NCBI RefSeq assembly: GCF_027111275.1
Contig: NZ_CP114286.1
Span: 868,001-932,000 of the forward strand
Source of the DNA: Flavobacterium luteolum
GTDB taxonomy: Bacteria > Bacteroidota > Bacteroidia > Flavobacteriales > Flavobacteriaceae
Length of the DNA stretch: 64,000 bases
Direction: 5' to 3'
The notes under the pieces were generated by a model that was not told the origin of the DNA, did not search any database, and worked only from the letters and a program-made list of their open reading frames with translations. Of the stretch, positions 42,491 through 50,828 are shown in pieces; positions within the stretch are counted from its first letter, which is position 1, and each line of letters starts with the position of its first letter. A program made the translations under genes and the position numbers.

Positions 42491-42796
42491 TTATTTCCAC
42501 TTATTTTTATTCTGTTTTTCCTTCTCCATAAACTCTTTGATTTTTCTTTCTTCCCATTCTTTGCCCATTCCTGGAAAAACTTCAAATACTTTTAATCCGT
42601 GAAAAACTACTCCTACTCCCCACCATAACAATGGCCAGAAAAACCATAAATAACTTGGTGATGTATATAAATTTATAAAAATCAAAATCGCATTTACTAA
42701 TACGAAAGCCAAAAGATTTCCATAAAAACCTTTAATATTTTCTACTTTCTTTTTGGCCTGAATATATCTTTCTTCTTCGCTTAAATTCGTTTCCAT
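42491..42796 (-). CDS. 2TM domain protein (third stand-alone copy)
   Basis: 101 residues from METNLSEEERYIQAKKKVENIKGFYGNL; the longer frame to 42808 would overlap the previous gene. Two membrane helices (about 28-45 and 53-75, with LLWWGVGVVFHGLKVF) and the tail WEERKIKEFMEKEKQNKNKWK. The opening METNL is shared with the next copy upstream, pointing to recent tandem duplication. Confidence 0.9.
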   Translation of the reverse strand: METNLSEEERYIQAKKKVENIKGFYGNLLAFVLVNAILIFINLYTSPSYLWFFWPLLWWGVGVVFHGLKVFEVFPGMGKEWEERKIKEFMEKEKQNKNKWK

Positions 42797-42798
42797 GA

Positions 42799-43128
42799 TT
42801 ATTCCCATTTTTGTTTTTTATATTTTTTTTCTAAGATGCTTTTTAGTTTTCTTTCTTCCCATTCTTGCCCAAAAATCTTGTAAGAAGCAAACAAATCTAT
42901 TGCAGAACCCACAATTACGGCTGTCCAAATAATTACAATTATCCAATTGATGTATTTAATTGGAAAAAATTGCAAGGGCAGATTGGTATATTCTTTTAGA
43001 AGAAAAATTATCAGTGCAATGGTATAAACGAACAAATGCTTGTAAAAAGATTTCAGCTGAATTACTTTTTTTGTTGCTAATTCTTCCAGCATTACTTGTT
43101 CCTGATCATTATTCAAATTTGTTTCCAT
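42799..43128 (-). CDS. 2TM domain protein (second stand-alone copy)
   Basis: 109 residues. METNLNNDQEQ precedes a KKVIQLKSFYKHLFVYT helix, two membrane segments and the tail WEERKLKSILEKKYKKQKWE. It lacks the G-W-G...H...KVF pattern in the second helix (reads SAIDLFASYKIFG), so this copy has diverged. It overlaps the preceding gene by 20 bp. Confidence 0.88.
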   Translation of the reverse strand: METNLNNDQEQVMLEELATKKVIQLKSFYKHLFVYTIALIIFLLKEYTNLPLQFFPIKYINWIIVIIWTAVIVGSAIDLFASYKIFGQEWEERKLKSILEKKYKKQKWE

Positions 43129-43432
43129 GATTATTTTCTAAACGTTGCTGCTTTTCTTTTTCTAGAATTTCTCTTATTTTTTTCTCTTCCCATTTCTTAT
43201 TAAAGAAGGGCGGTAAACTAAAAACTTTCAATCCGTGTAAAACAATCGCTATTCCCCATCCCATTACAGACCAAATCCACCACAGATATTCTGGAGAAGT
43301 CATATAATTTACAACAATCACAATCGGGTTGCATAAAGCGTAGACAGTCAAATGCTCGTAAAATCCTCTTATCTCTTTTACTTTTTTCTGAGCATCATAA
43401 TAACGAACTGTTTCTGTGAAATTATTTTCCAT
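43109..43432 (-). CDS. 2TM domain protein (first stand-alone copy)
   Basis: The start at 43432 (MENNFTETVRYYDAQKKVKEIRGFYEHL) overlaps the kinase stop codon by one base (TAATG), so the two are translationally coupled; 107 residues. The second helix carries MGWGIAIVLHGLKVF and the tail WEEKKIREILEKEKQ. The opening closely resembles the 2TM segment fused to the kinase. Confidence 0.9.
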   Translation of the reverse strand: MENNFTETVRYYDAQKKVKEIRGFYEHLTVYALCNPIVIVVNYMTSPEYLWWIWSVMGWGIAIVLHGLKVFSLPPFFNKKWEEKKIREILEKEKQQRLENNHGNKFE

Positions 43433-44772
43433 TACTTCCACGTTTTTTGTTTGTTGTCTTTCTCTAAAATTTCGCGAATTTTTCTTTCTTCCCAATCTGA
43501 GCTATATCCAAATACTTTAAAAGCATGCATGGCAACTCCAAATCCCCAGCCTAAAGCTGAAAACCAAAACCATTGAAATCCTGGTGAAAATTTTAGATTA
43601 ATAAAAACTAAGAACGGAATCACACAGCAATACGAAATTATATTTCCGTAAAATCCTTTAAGCTCTTCTACTCTTTTTTTGGCTCTATAATAAGCTTTTG
43701 CTTCGTCGGTATATTCTGCACTCATTTCCATAACCGCAATTTGTTTAGTTAAAATTGGAATCCTAACGGTGAAATTCTTTCCATCTTCTTCAATCTTCAC
43801 TTTTCTGTCTGTTACAATTCCGTATCTGTTTACAATATTCTGCAATCCGACACCTTGCCTGTCTTGCAAAACTTCTTTTTTCTGAAGATCATTCTGGATG
43901 GCCAGATAATCTTTATCAATAAAAATTCTGATATGAAGCGGTTTTTGCTCGCTTACTACATTATGCTTTACAGTATTCTCTAGCAAAAGCTGTAAAGAAA
44001 GCGGCACCACTTTGGCTTCTGGATTGATGTTTTCTGTTGGCAATTCGTAAAACAAACTATTTTCGAAACGCATTTTCAGAAGATTCATATAGGTTTTTGC
44101 AAATGACAACTCGTCTTCAACCGAAACCAATTCTTTGTCTTTCTGTTCTAAAACATATCGGTAAATTTTAGATAATGAAGTGGTAAAACGCTGTGCATTA
44201 TCTGGATTTTCTTCTATTAAAGAACTAAGAACATTTAAACTATTAAAAAGAAAATGCGGGTCGATCTGATTTTTTAAACTTTCAAATTTGGCATTTGCTG
44301 TTCCCGCAATAATCTTTTGTTGTGTTACTTTGTTTTCCTGATAGAGTTTATAAAAATTAAGTCCGTGAAAAAACAGTAGGACAATAAAAGTCATTACTGC
44401 AGATTCTATGTAATTTTCAGCCTTTTCATTGGCAAGAAAACCAATAATTGTCTTATTCTCGATTATTACACTTGTAAACAAACGTAATACTAAAATTACA
44501 ATCATCGATATTAAAAAAGAACTTGCAAAACCAATTAAAATTCTCTTTACTGAATATGGATTTTCTCTAAAGACCCTATCTAAAAAATCAAAAAGAACGA
44601 CATTTACGATATACAAAACCACACTGTAAAGCATGCAGTACAAGAAATAAATGTAAAGATTCTTGTTAAAGACTGCTGTTCCTAAAGAGGCAAACCGAAT
44701 TAGAAAAGAGAACAAAAATACTATTCCTCCAACTAAGCATGCTTTTAACAAATTAGGTTTTAATATCATCAT
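43432..44772 (-). CDS. LytS/YehU-type sensor histidine kinase fused to a C-terminal 2TM domain
   Basis: 446 residues. Four membrane helices (about 9-30, 40-62, 78-100, 122-142), then the His_kinase box with H173 in QIDPHFLFNSLNVLSSLIEE, the N-box LLLENTVKHN (N266) and a G-box QGVGLQNIV. The kinase domain ends near 347. From M348 (MEMSAEYTDEAKAYYRAKKRVEELKGFYGN, two lines in the family style) to the end is a complete 2TM domain. M348 and M350 look like old start codons (43731 and 43725), so the fusion probably arose by loss of a stop codon. The kinase should phosphorylate the LytTR regulator four genes downstream. Confidence 0.93.
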   Translation of the reverse strand: MMILKPNLLKACLVGGIVFLFSFLIRFASLGTAVFNKNLYIYFLYCMLYSVVLYIVNVVLFDFLDRVFRENPYSVKRILIGFASSFLISMIVILVLRLFTSVIIENKTIIGFLANEKAENYIESAVMTFIVLLFFHGLNFYKLYQENKVTQQKIIAGTANAKFESLKNQIDPHFLFNSLNVLSSLIEENPDNAQRFTTSLSKIYRYVLEQKDKELVSVEDELSFAKTYMNLLKMRFENSLFYELPTENINPEAKVVPLSLQLLLENTVKHNVVSEQKPLHIRIFIDKDYLAIQNDLQKKEVLQDRQGVGLQNIVNRYGIVTDRKVKIEEDGKNFTVRIPILTKQIAVMEMSAEYTDEAKAYYRAKKRVEELKGFYGNIISYCCVIPFLVFINLKFSPGFQWFWFSALGWGFGVAMHAFKVFGYSSDWEERKIREILEKDNKQKTWK

Positions 44773-44787
44773 ATTTATAATACTGAA

Positions 44788-45408
44788 TTATTTACAAGTT
44801 TTTTGAATTTCTAAAGCTCTTTCTAATCCCCATTTTGGAGAATAAGGTGTTGCTGGTTTAAAAGTATTAAAAAGTTCAATAGATTTATCAACTTGCGCGC
44901 ATAAAGGTTTTGTATCTACTCCTGTCCATTTTGCTCCCCCTATCTGATAATCTGCTTCGCCAAAAACTGCTCTCGGATTATTTGGGTCTAATGCCTTGGC
45001 TTTTGCGTAAGCTTCCATCACTTTAGCAGAATATTTCATTCCATTTGTCATCGGGTCTGCTACAACATATCCTGTATAAATTAAGGCTTGCATTACATAC
45101 AATTCTGAATTGGCTTGGTCTTTTATCAACTCTATATCTAATGCATCTTGTGCTTTGGTCAATAACAAATCGATTTTTGTTTTGTCTTTTTCTGTAAAAA
45201 CAGCTGTCGCGTTGATCATAGCGATATAATAATTTGGCAAGTAACTGTTTTTTTCTGCCGCAGCAATTCTTTCGAATAAAGCCGAAGCTTCAGCATTTTT
45301 TCCTTCTTTCCAAAGTCCGAATGCTTTATTCATTCCTTGTTCAAATTGTGTTTGAGCCGAACTTATTACTGCTATAAATAGTGCAATTAAAGTGATGATT
45401 TTTTTCAT
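44788..45408 (-). CDS. Exported TPR-like protein
   Basis: 206 residues with a signal peptide (MKKIITLIALFIAVISSAQ). Helical repeats follow: GLWKEGKNAEASALFERIAAAEKNS, AYAKAKALDPNNPRAVFGEADYQIGG. The latter has the TPR-type A..ALDPNNPRA motif. Periplasmic. It lies between DUF2141 and the histidine kinase (15 bp upstream of the latter), so it may be part of the sensing unit. Confidence 0.8.
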   Translation of the reverse strand: MKKIITLIALFIAVISSAQTQFEQGMNKAFGLWKEGKNAEASALFERIAAAEKNSYLPNYYIAMINATAVFTEKDKTKIDLLLTKAQDALDIELIKDQANSELYVMQALIYTGYVVADPMTNGMKYSAKVMEAYAKAKALDPNNPRAVFGEADYQIGGAKWTGVDTKPLCAQVDKSIELFNTFKPATPYSPKWGLERALEIQKTCK

Positions 45409-45456
45409 TTTATAAGTTATTTAATGGTTTGTTTATATGGATTAGTTATTTGTTTA

Positions 45457-45864
45457 TTAGAATATAATTTCAATTTTTGAATCTTTGCTGACATTAAATT
45501 TAGCATCTTGATATGATGGAGGCCCCATAAATCCTTTTGCATTGTTTGAAGCTGCATATTCTTCTGATGGAGCTCCCATTGCATTTCTGTCAAGCTTTCC
45601 GTTGCTGTTTTCATCATGATAGGTTGAGATTGCATATTCTCCAGCAGGAAGATTATCAAAAGTTACAACCGCTTTATTGTCTTTAATTTCCGAAGCCAAA
45701 CTTTTGTAAGTTGTTTTAAGGAAAGTTCCGTCTGAATTATATAATCCTACTTTCACGATTCCTGTGTCATTTTTCAAACCTGAAACGGCAACAGTTAATT
45801 TCACATTTTGAGCAGACATTAAGCTGCAGATAAATAAAATAGTTATTGTAATAATTTTGGTCAT
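45457..45864 (-). CDS. DUF2141 exported protein
   Basis: 135 residues with a signal peptide (about 1-18, SLMSAQ). The body matches the DUF2141 pattern: VSGLKNDTGIVKVGLYNSDGTFL, LPAGEYAISTYHDENSNGKLDRNAMGAPSEEYAASNN (two consecutive parts). GKLDRN and the AMGAPSE element are the family hallmarks. Periplasmic, function unknown; frequently near TonB receptors in Bacteroidota, as here. Confidence 0.92.
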   Translation of the reverse strand: MTKIITITILFICSLMSAQNVKLTVAVSGLKNDTGIVKVGLYNSDGTFLKTTYKSLASEIKDNKAVVTFDNLPAGEYAISTYHDENSNGKLDRNAMGAPSEEYAASNNAKGFMGPPSYQDAKFNVSKDSKIEIIF

Positions 45865-45883
45865 GATTTCTTTTTTTTTTTAA

Positions 45884-46246
45884 GGTTCTAAGGTTCTGAG
45901 TTACTAAGGTTCTAAGTTTTTTTGTTGATGATTAAAACTCTTTTTTTTAGGTTCAAAGGTTCAGAGCTGCAAAGATTCAGAGATTCGTTTTTCTCATTAC
46001 TAGTATTTAAAAAACTTTGAACCTTTGTCGCCTTGTTTCTTTGTTCCTTTTAAATTACACTTCAAAAGTATGCTGGTTTTTAGTCTTTTAAAATTAAATG
46101 ATACTGAGTTGTTGATTTTTGATGATGAATTGTTTTTTTAAGTTGCTAAGGTTCTGAGGGGCTATCCCGATAGTTATCGGGACTAAGTTTTTTATGCAAA
46201 AACCTTAGCAACTTAGAACCTTAGTAGCTTAGCATCTTAGAACCTT
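45884..46246. repeat. 8-bp-period repeats in inverted orientation around a gene-free stretch
   Basis: GGTTCTAA-type octamers (45884-45918, weaker at 45950-45985) face TTAGCAAC, TTAGAACC, TTAGTAGC, TTAGCATC, TTAGAACC (46205-46244). A GGGCTATCCCGATAGTTATCGGGAC hairpin-like segment lies at about 46159-46182. I see no gene in 45865-46247. Confidence 0.75.
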
Positions 46247-46247
46247 T

Positions 46248-48413
46248 TTAAAGATTCTTCAATTGATTCTCATTCTTGTTCTGGCTGATCGTCCAAAAGA
46301 AACCTACAAAAAAGAATCTGTCTGCTGTTGGCACTACCGCTTGTCTTTGATACACTCCGCTTGCGTCTGGCGTTTTGGCGTAATCGTATCCAAATATATT
46401 TTGAGTTCCTAAAACATTCGAAACTGAGAAATAAAGGATCTTTTGTGTCGTTAATAAATATGCCCAGCTAAAGCTTAAACTATTATACGATTTTGTTTTT
46501 CCGTTCATAAACTGTGTCTGATTCGGATCGTTGTATGGACGACCTGAGCTGAAACTGTTTGTTAAACTAACCTGAGATTTCCAATCTGTAATAAAATATT
46601 TTGCTACAACAGATAAGTTATGATTGGCAATAAAACTTGGAGTCGCCATGTTTGGAAAGTTTTTATATTGTCTTTCTGAATCGATATAAGAATATGAAAT
46701 CCAATATTCTAGGTTTTTGTGCAAATTGCTGTCTTTCCAAAATAAATCGAATCCTTTTGCATAACCAGATCCATTATTATTAAAAACCGAATTGTACTGA
46801 ATATCTCTTGTGTCGTATTGCACTAAATTGCTGTAATCTTTATAATAAGCCTCTGCTCTAAGTGTTTGACCTATTCTTGTAAACGTATAATTAAAAATAT
46901 AATGTCTTGCTTTTTCACTTTCAAACTGATGATATTTAGAAAATTTAATGTAATCTACAACCGGTGTTTGAGAATAATCTCCATAAGCAAACGAGAACTG
47001 ACTGTTTTTTGAAGCTTTATATCCTAATGAAGCTCTTGGCGCAATATTATTTTCATTTAATAAACTGTTGTTTGAATATCTTAAACCAACTTTTAAGGCT
47101 AGTCTTTTAGAAAATAAAATATCACCTTCAGTATACGCTGCAAAAATGTTTGAATCATAACCATTTGTAACATTAAGTGAAATATTATCAGCTACGTTTT
47201 CATCGTATTTTGTAATGAAATAATCACTTCCGAAAGACAATTTAAAAAAGTTTGAAAATTTCTTGCTTAATTTCAGCTTCAGCTGAGCGGCATTTTCTTG
47301 GTTTTCGATTCCAGTAATATCATATTTCAGTTTGTTTTTGCTGTAACCATAGCTCACTCCAGAAGTAATCTGCCATCCAGTTCCAAAACTTCCTTTGTAA
47401 GATGAATTCAAATAGAAGTTATTATTGTTCATGTCAGTTCGAACCGGATTCTCGAAATTGACATTTTTCTGATTCAAATCAAATTTTTCAGAATCAAAAG
47501 AAGCATACAGCTTAAATATTCCGTTTGTAAAATTATATCTATAAACCGTCTCACCTCCAAGAGATTGATACGGATTATTCCAATCTACATTTTGCGGAAT
47601 AACAGCCTGATAAGGTGCCAAATTCACATACATCATATTTACACTCAATGAACTTTTTTTGAATTTCTGTGTATTTCCTAAACTCAAACCAACCGTCATT
47701 AATCCGATATCCGTTTTTTCATGATCTTCTTCGTCTTGAGTATTTAAAAGTAAAACACTCGACAAGGCTTCACCATATTCTGCAGAATAACCACCTGTAG
47801 AAAAAGCGATTCCGCTAAATAAAAAAGGAGAAAAACGGCTTCTTGTAGGTAAGTTATTTGTAGTTGCGCCATAAGGCTGCGCTACACGAATTCCGTCAAC
47901 AAAAGTCTGTGTTTCGCTTGCTTCTCCTCCACGAACAAACAAACGTCCGTCTTCACCAACCGTTTGAGTTCCTGGCAAAGTCTGTAAAGCCGCCACTATA
48001 TTTCCTGCAGAACCTGCTATTGTAACAATATCTAGCGGTTTCAAAACAGAAACTCTCGATTTCTCTCCCGATTCTAAAGTTCCAGCTGTGATAACAACGG
48101 CATCCAAAGTATTAATGTTCTCTTTTAATTTTACTATTTGATCTTTATAATTAGCAACATCAATTTCTTGTTTGTAGGTCTCAAAAAGTAGAAAACTTAC
48201 CACTAAAAATTTATTTCCAGTTTCTGTAGTTTCAAAAGAAAATTCTCCTGTTTCAGAACTTGTTGCTCCGTCGTAAGTTCCGTCAATATAAATATTAGCT
48301 CCAGCAACAGGTTTTCCTTTTGGGTCAAGTACTTTTCCAGAAATAGTATTTTGAGCAAAAATTAAAGCTGTAAAAAATAAAAAGCTTATTGTAAAAAATA
48401 ATTTGGTTTTCAT
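46248..48413 (-). CDS. TonB-dependent receptor
   Basis: 721 residues. The signal peptide (about 1-20) is followed by a carboxypeptidase-regulatory-like domain (NTISGKVLDPKGKPVAGANIYIDG, about 22-45, to about 105). Next come the plug domain (LQTLPGTQTVGEDGRLFVRGGEASETQTFVDGIRV, about 140-178) and a beta-barrel (about 220-721). It should import an unidentified ligand across the outer membrane using TonB energy. Downstream DUF2141, TPR, kinase, 2TM and LytTR genes lie on the same strand. A perfect -7 box (TACATTTG, 48437-48444, minus strand) drives it. Confidence 0.95.
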   Translation of the reverse strand: MKTKLFFTISFLFFTALIFAQNTISGKVLDPKGKPVAGANIYIDGTYDGATSSETGEFSFETTETGNKFLVVSFLLFETYKQEIDVANYKDQIVKLKENINTLDAVVITAGTLESGEKSRVSVLKPLDIVTIAGSAGNIVAALQTLPGTQTVGEDGRLFVRGGEASETQTFVDGIRVAQPYGATTNNLPTRSRFSPFLFSGIAFSTGGYSAEYGEALSSVLLLNTQDEEDHEKTDIGLMTVGLSLGNTQKFKKSSLSVNMMYVNLAPYQAVIPQNVDWNNPYQSLGGETVYRYNFTNGIFKLYASFDSEKFDLNQKNVNFENPVRTDMNNNNFYLNSSYKGSFGTGWQITSGVSYGYSKNKLKYDITGIENQENAAQLKLKLSKKFSNFFKLSFGSDYFITKYDENVADNISLNVTNGYDSNIFAAYTEGDILFSKRLALKVGLRYSNNSLLNENNIAPRASLGYKASKNSQFSFAYGDYSQTPVVDYIKFSKYHQFESEKARHYIFNYTFTRIGQTLRAEAYYKDYSNLVQYDTRDIQYNSVFNNNGSGYAKGFDLFWKDSNLHKNLEYWISYSYIDSERQYKNFPNMATPSFIANHNLSVVAKYFITDWKSQVSLTNSFSSGRPYNDPNQTQFMNGKTKSYNSLSFSWAYLLTTQKILYFSVSNVLGTQNIFGYDYAKTPDASGVYQRQAVVPTADRFFFVGFFWTISQNKNENQLKNL

Positions 48414-48436
48414 GTCATCTTTGGTTTTTGATGAAG

Positions 48437-48510
48437 CAAATGTATTTTAACAATTCATGTTAAAAAATATATAATAACCCAATTGTAGATTTTCGAGGAT
48501 GAGTTGTAAA
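48437..48510 (-). promoter_or_regulatory. TonB receptor promoter with inverted repeat and LytTR-like direct repeat
   Basis: -7 box TACATTTG (48437-48444). Directly upstream is an 8-bp inverted repeat TTTTAACA-N5-TGTTAAAA (48445-48465). Further upstream are AATTGTAGA (48481-48489) and AGTTGTAAA (48502-48510), two similar 9-mers offset by exactly 21 bp, the spacing used by LytTR proteins. Confidence 0.45.
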
Positions 48511-48555
48511 ATACTAATTTGTATCTTAGTAACGTGTTTCTAAAAACTATTAACT

Positions 48556-49014
48556 ATGTCAGAAAGTAAAAGAGTTTCGAATTTATATCAATCCATTTAT
48601 AATGGAAATCCATGGCTTGAAGTAACCTTAGCAGATACTTTAAAAGATGTAACTGCAGCTCAGGCTTATAAAAAAATCAATCCTAACTTAAACACGATTT
48701 GGGAAATTGTCAATCACCTAATACAATGGAGAAGAAACATATTAAAACGTGTTCAAGGAGAAATAATTACAACTCCCGATCATAATTATTTTGTGCCCAT
48801 TTTAGATTCATCTGAGCCCGCTTGGGAACAATCACTGCAAAGTCTGGCAAAATCTCAGGAATTATGGAGTGCTTGTCTGAGTGATTTTAATGATGAGGAT
48901 TTCGAGAAAATAGATCTAAACAATAATCACAATTTTTATGAAGATATTCACGGAATCATTCAGCATGACGTGTACCATTTAGGACAGATTGTTATTTTGA
49001 AGAAACTGCTTTAA
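48556..49014 (+). CDS. DinB family protein
   Basis: 152 residues, a four-helix bundle with the metal-binding histidine triad H54 (IVNHLIQWRR), H137 and H141 (IIQHDVYHLGQI). DinB-like proteins are metal-dependent thiol S-transferase or hydrolase relatives; most members are uncharacterised. It is divergent from the TonB receptor and starts a short run of small enzyme genes. Confidence 0.9.
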   Translation: MSESKRVSNLYQSIYNGNPWLEVTLADTLKDVTAAQAYKKINPNLNTIWEIVNHLIQWRRNILKRVQGEIITTPDHNYFVPILDSSEPAWEQSLQSLAKSQELWSACLSDFNDEDFEKIDLNNNHNFYEDIHGIIQHDVYHLGQIVILKKLL

Positions 49015-49026
49015 AAATTCATAATC

Positions 49027-49485
49027 ATGAAAAAGCCACTTTTAATTTTTGTTTTTTTAGTAATGAGTGCAATCGGGTTTTCGCAAGAAACCGAAGTTAA
49101 ATATGATGAAGCTCTAGCCAAATCACTTCATGCCGACGAATACGGAATGAAGAAATATGTTTTTTGTCTTCTAAAATCTGGAAGTAATACAACAGCTTCT
49201 AAAGAAGAAACCAAAAAATTATTTGAAGGACACATGGAAAACATTGGCAAATTGGCCAAAGAGGGAAAACTGGTTGTTGCAGGACCTTTCATGAAAAATG
49301 ATCGAAATTATCGTGGCATTTATATTTTTAATGTAGAAACCGTAGAAGAAGCCAAAGGTCTTGTTGCCACCGATCCGGCAATAAAAGCCAATTTACTCGA
49401 AGCCGAATTAACGCCTTGGTACTGCACCGCAGCTTTGCAGGAAATTCCGAAAATGCATGAAAAAATTGCCAAGACGAAAATGTAA
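49027..49485 (+). CDS. Exported YciI-like protein
   Basis: 152 residues with a signal peptide (about 1-19, IGFSQ). The YciI/ferredoxin-like fold is suggested by YVFCLLKSGSN, HMENIGKLAKEGKLVVAGPFM (about 72-92) and GIYIFNVETVEEAKGLVATDPAI. The H..H/D pattern of YciI (His in GHMENI, Asp in ATDPA) is kept. Exported versions are common in Bacteroidota. Function unknown; 12 bp after the DinB-like gene. Confidence 0.85.
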   Translation: MKKPLLIFVFLVMSAIGFSQETEVKYDEALAKSLHADEYGMKKYVFCLLKSGSNTTASKEETKKLFEGHMENIGKLAKEGKLVVAGPFMKNDRNYRGIYIFNVETVEEAKGLVATDPAIKANLLEAELTPWYCTAALQEIPKMHEKIAKTKM

Positions 49486-49488
49486 AAT

Positions 49489-50064
49489 ATGAAAACAGAG
49501 AAAGAAAAAATGATTTCTGGCGAATATTACAACGCCTTTGATCCCGAATTAGTAAAAGGACGCCGTGCGGCAAAAAACCTTTTACACAGCTTAAATGTAA
49601 AAGAATATAGAGTTACCAAAAAAGCAAAAGAGATTCTAAAAGAATTGATTCCGAATGCTGGAGCTGGTCTTTATATTGAACCACCTTTTCATTGTGATTA
49701 CGGTTACAATATTTTTGCTGGCGAAAATGTTTATTTTAATGTGAATTGTGTGGTTTTAGACTGTGCGCCAGTAAATATTGGCTCAAATGTATTTATAGCA
49801 CCAAATGTTCAAATTTATACTGCCTCACATCCGCTTGACGCTGAGTTGAGAAAAACGCTTGAAAACGCATATCCCGTTACAATTGGCGACGATTGCTGGA
49901 TTGGCGGAAATTCGGTTATCTGCCCAGGCGTAACAATCGGAAAAGGCTGTGTTATTGGAGCTGGATCTGTGGTTACAAAAGATATTCCAGATAATTCGCT
50001 TGCTGTTGGAAATCCGGCAAAAGTTATTCGAAAATTAAATCAAGAACCTGAATCAAAAAAATAA
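49489..50064 (+). CDS. Maltose/galactoside O-acetyltransferase-like hexapeptide enzyme
   Basis: 191 residues. The N-terminal maltose-acetyltransferase helix region reads EKMISGEYYNAFDPELVKGR. The left-handed beta-helix repeats are evident: NIGSNVFIAPNVQIY, TIGDDCWIGGNSVICPGVTIGKG, CVIGAGSVVTKDI. The catalytic His is in YTASHPLDA (about 113). It should acetylate sugars using acetyl-CoA. It starts 3 bp after the YciI-like gene and overlaps the next gene by one base. Confidence 0.93.
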   Translation: MKTEKEKMISGEYYNAFDPELVKGRRAAKNLLHSLNVKEYRVTKKAKEILKELIPNAGAGLYIEPPFHCDYGYNIFAGENVYFNVNCVVLDCAPVNIGSNVFIAPNVQIYTASHPLDAELRKTLENAYPVTIGDDCWIGGNSVICPGVTIGKGCVIGAGSVVTKDIPDNSLAVGNPAKVIRKLNQEPESKK

Positions 50065-50453
50065 TGCTTACCCTTAATAAAGTTCATCATATTGCCATTT
50101 TATGTTCCGATTACGAAAAATCGAAATATTTCTATACTCAGATTTTGGGTTTAACCATTATTCGTGAAATTTACCGCGAAGAACGTCAATCTTATAAATT
50201 GGATTTGGCTTTGAATGGCTCTTATGTTGTGGAGCTATTTTCATTTCCAAATCCGCCACAAAGACCTTCAAGACCAGAAGCTGTTGGTTTAAGACATTTG
50301 GCTTTTGAAGTAATTAATCTGGAAGAAACAATTGCTTTTTTAACTTCAAAAAATATAGAATCGGAACCAATCAGAATTGATGAAACTACTGAAAAACGTT
50401 TCACTTTTATTGCAGATCCAGATTTGTTGCCGATTGAGTTTTATGAGCGTTAG
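50064..50453 (+). CDS. VOC superfamily (glyoxalase-like) protein
   Basis: 129 residues in two beta-alpha-beta-beta-beta halves. Metal-ligand positions are seen as VHHIAILCSDYEKSKYFYTQILGL (His8), VVELFSFP (Glu53), LRHLAFEV (His73) and LPIEFYE (Glu126). This arrangement matches the lactoylglutathione-lyase-like VOC enzymes of low-GC bacteria. The start codon overlaps the previous stop (TAATG), indicating coupling. Confidence 0.9.
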   Translation: MLTLNKVHHIAILCSDYEKSKYFYTQILGLTIIREIYREERQSYKLDLALNGSYVVELFSFPNPPQRPSRPEAVGLRHLAFEVINLEETIAFLTSKNIESEPIRIDETTEKRFTFIADPDLLPIEFYER

Positions 50454-50462
50454 GCTTTTTTT

Positions 50463-50702
50463 CTGCCACGAAGGCGCTAAGACGCAAAGTTTGTTTTTAT
50501 TTAAGACAACAATTAAACAGGCAGTTTGTCATTTCGACGAAGGAGACTCGAGCGATAGCGAACTGGCGAAGCAAATCTCCGCAAGTAACTCCGCAATCAA
50601 AATCGCCAATCTTTGTAGAGCTTCTCACGGAGATTTCTCCTTCGTCGAAATGACAAAAAATGAGAGAAATCTTTGCGTCTTAGTGCCTTTGTGGCAAAAA
50701 AC
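50463..50702. repeat. Nested inverted repeats between the VOC and ClC genes
   Basis: Outer arms: GCCACGAAGGCGCTAAGACGCAAAG (50464 on) and CTTTGCGTCTTAGTGCCTTTGTGGC (about 50671-50696). Inner arms: TTGTCATTTCGACGAAGGAGA (50525 on) and TCTCCTTCGTCGAAATGACAA (about 50636-50656). A frame over 50377-50739 is made of this DNA. Nothing else is evident in 50454-50828. Confidence 0.8.
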
Positions 50703-50828
50703 CACATCGAAAGAATTTTCCTGTTTATATCCATTTTAACACACTAAAATAAAGATTTCCTAGAAAAAACCGAATTTGATGCTTAATTTTGTAATCCGCA
50801 GAAAAAAAATGCGATTCTCAAACTTATA

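Noticed and set aside
50377..50739. 120-codon plus-strand frame after the VOC gene
   Set aside because: It overlaps the VOC gene in another frame and then runs through nested inverted repeats.
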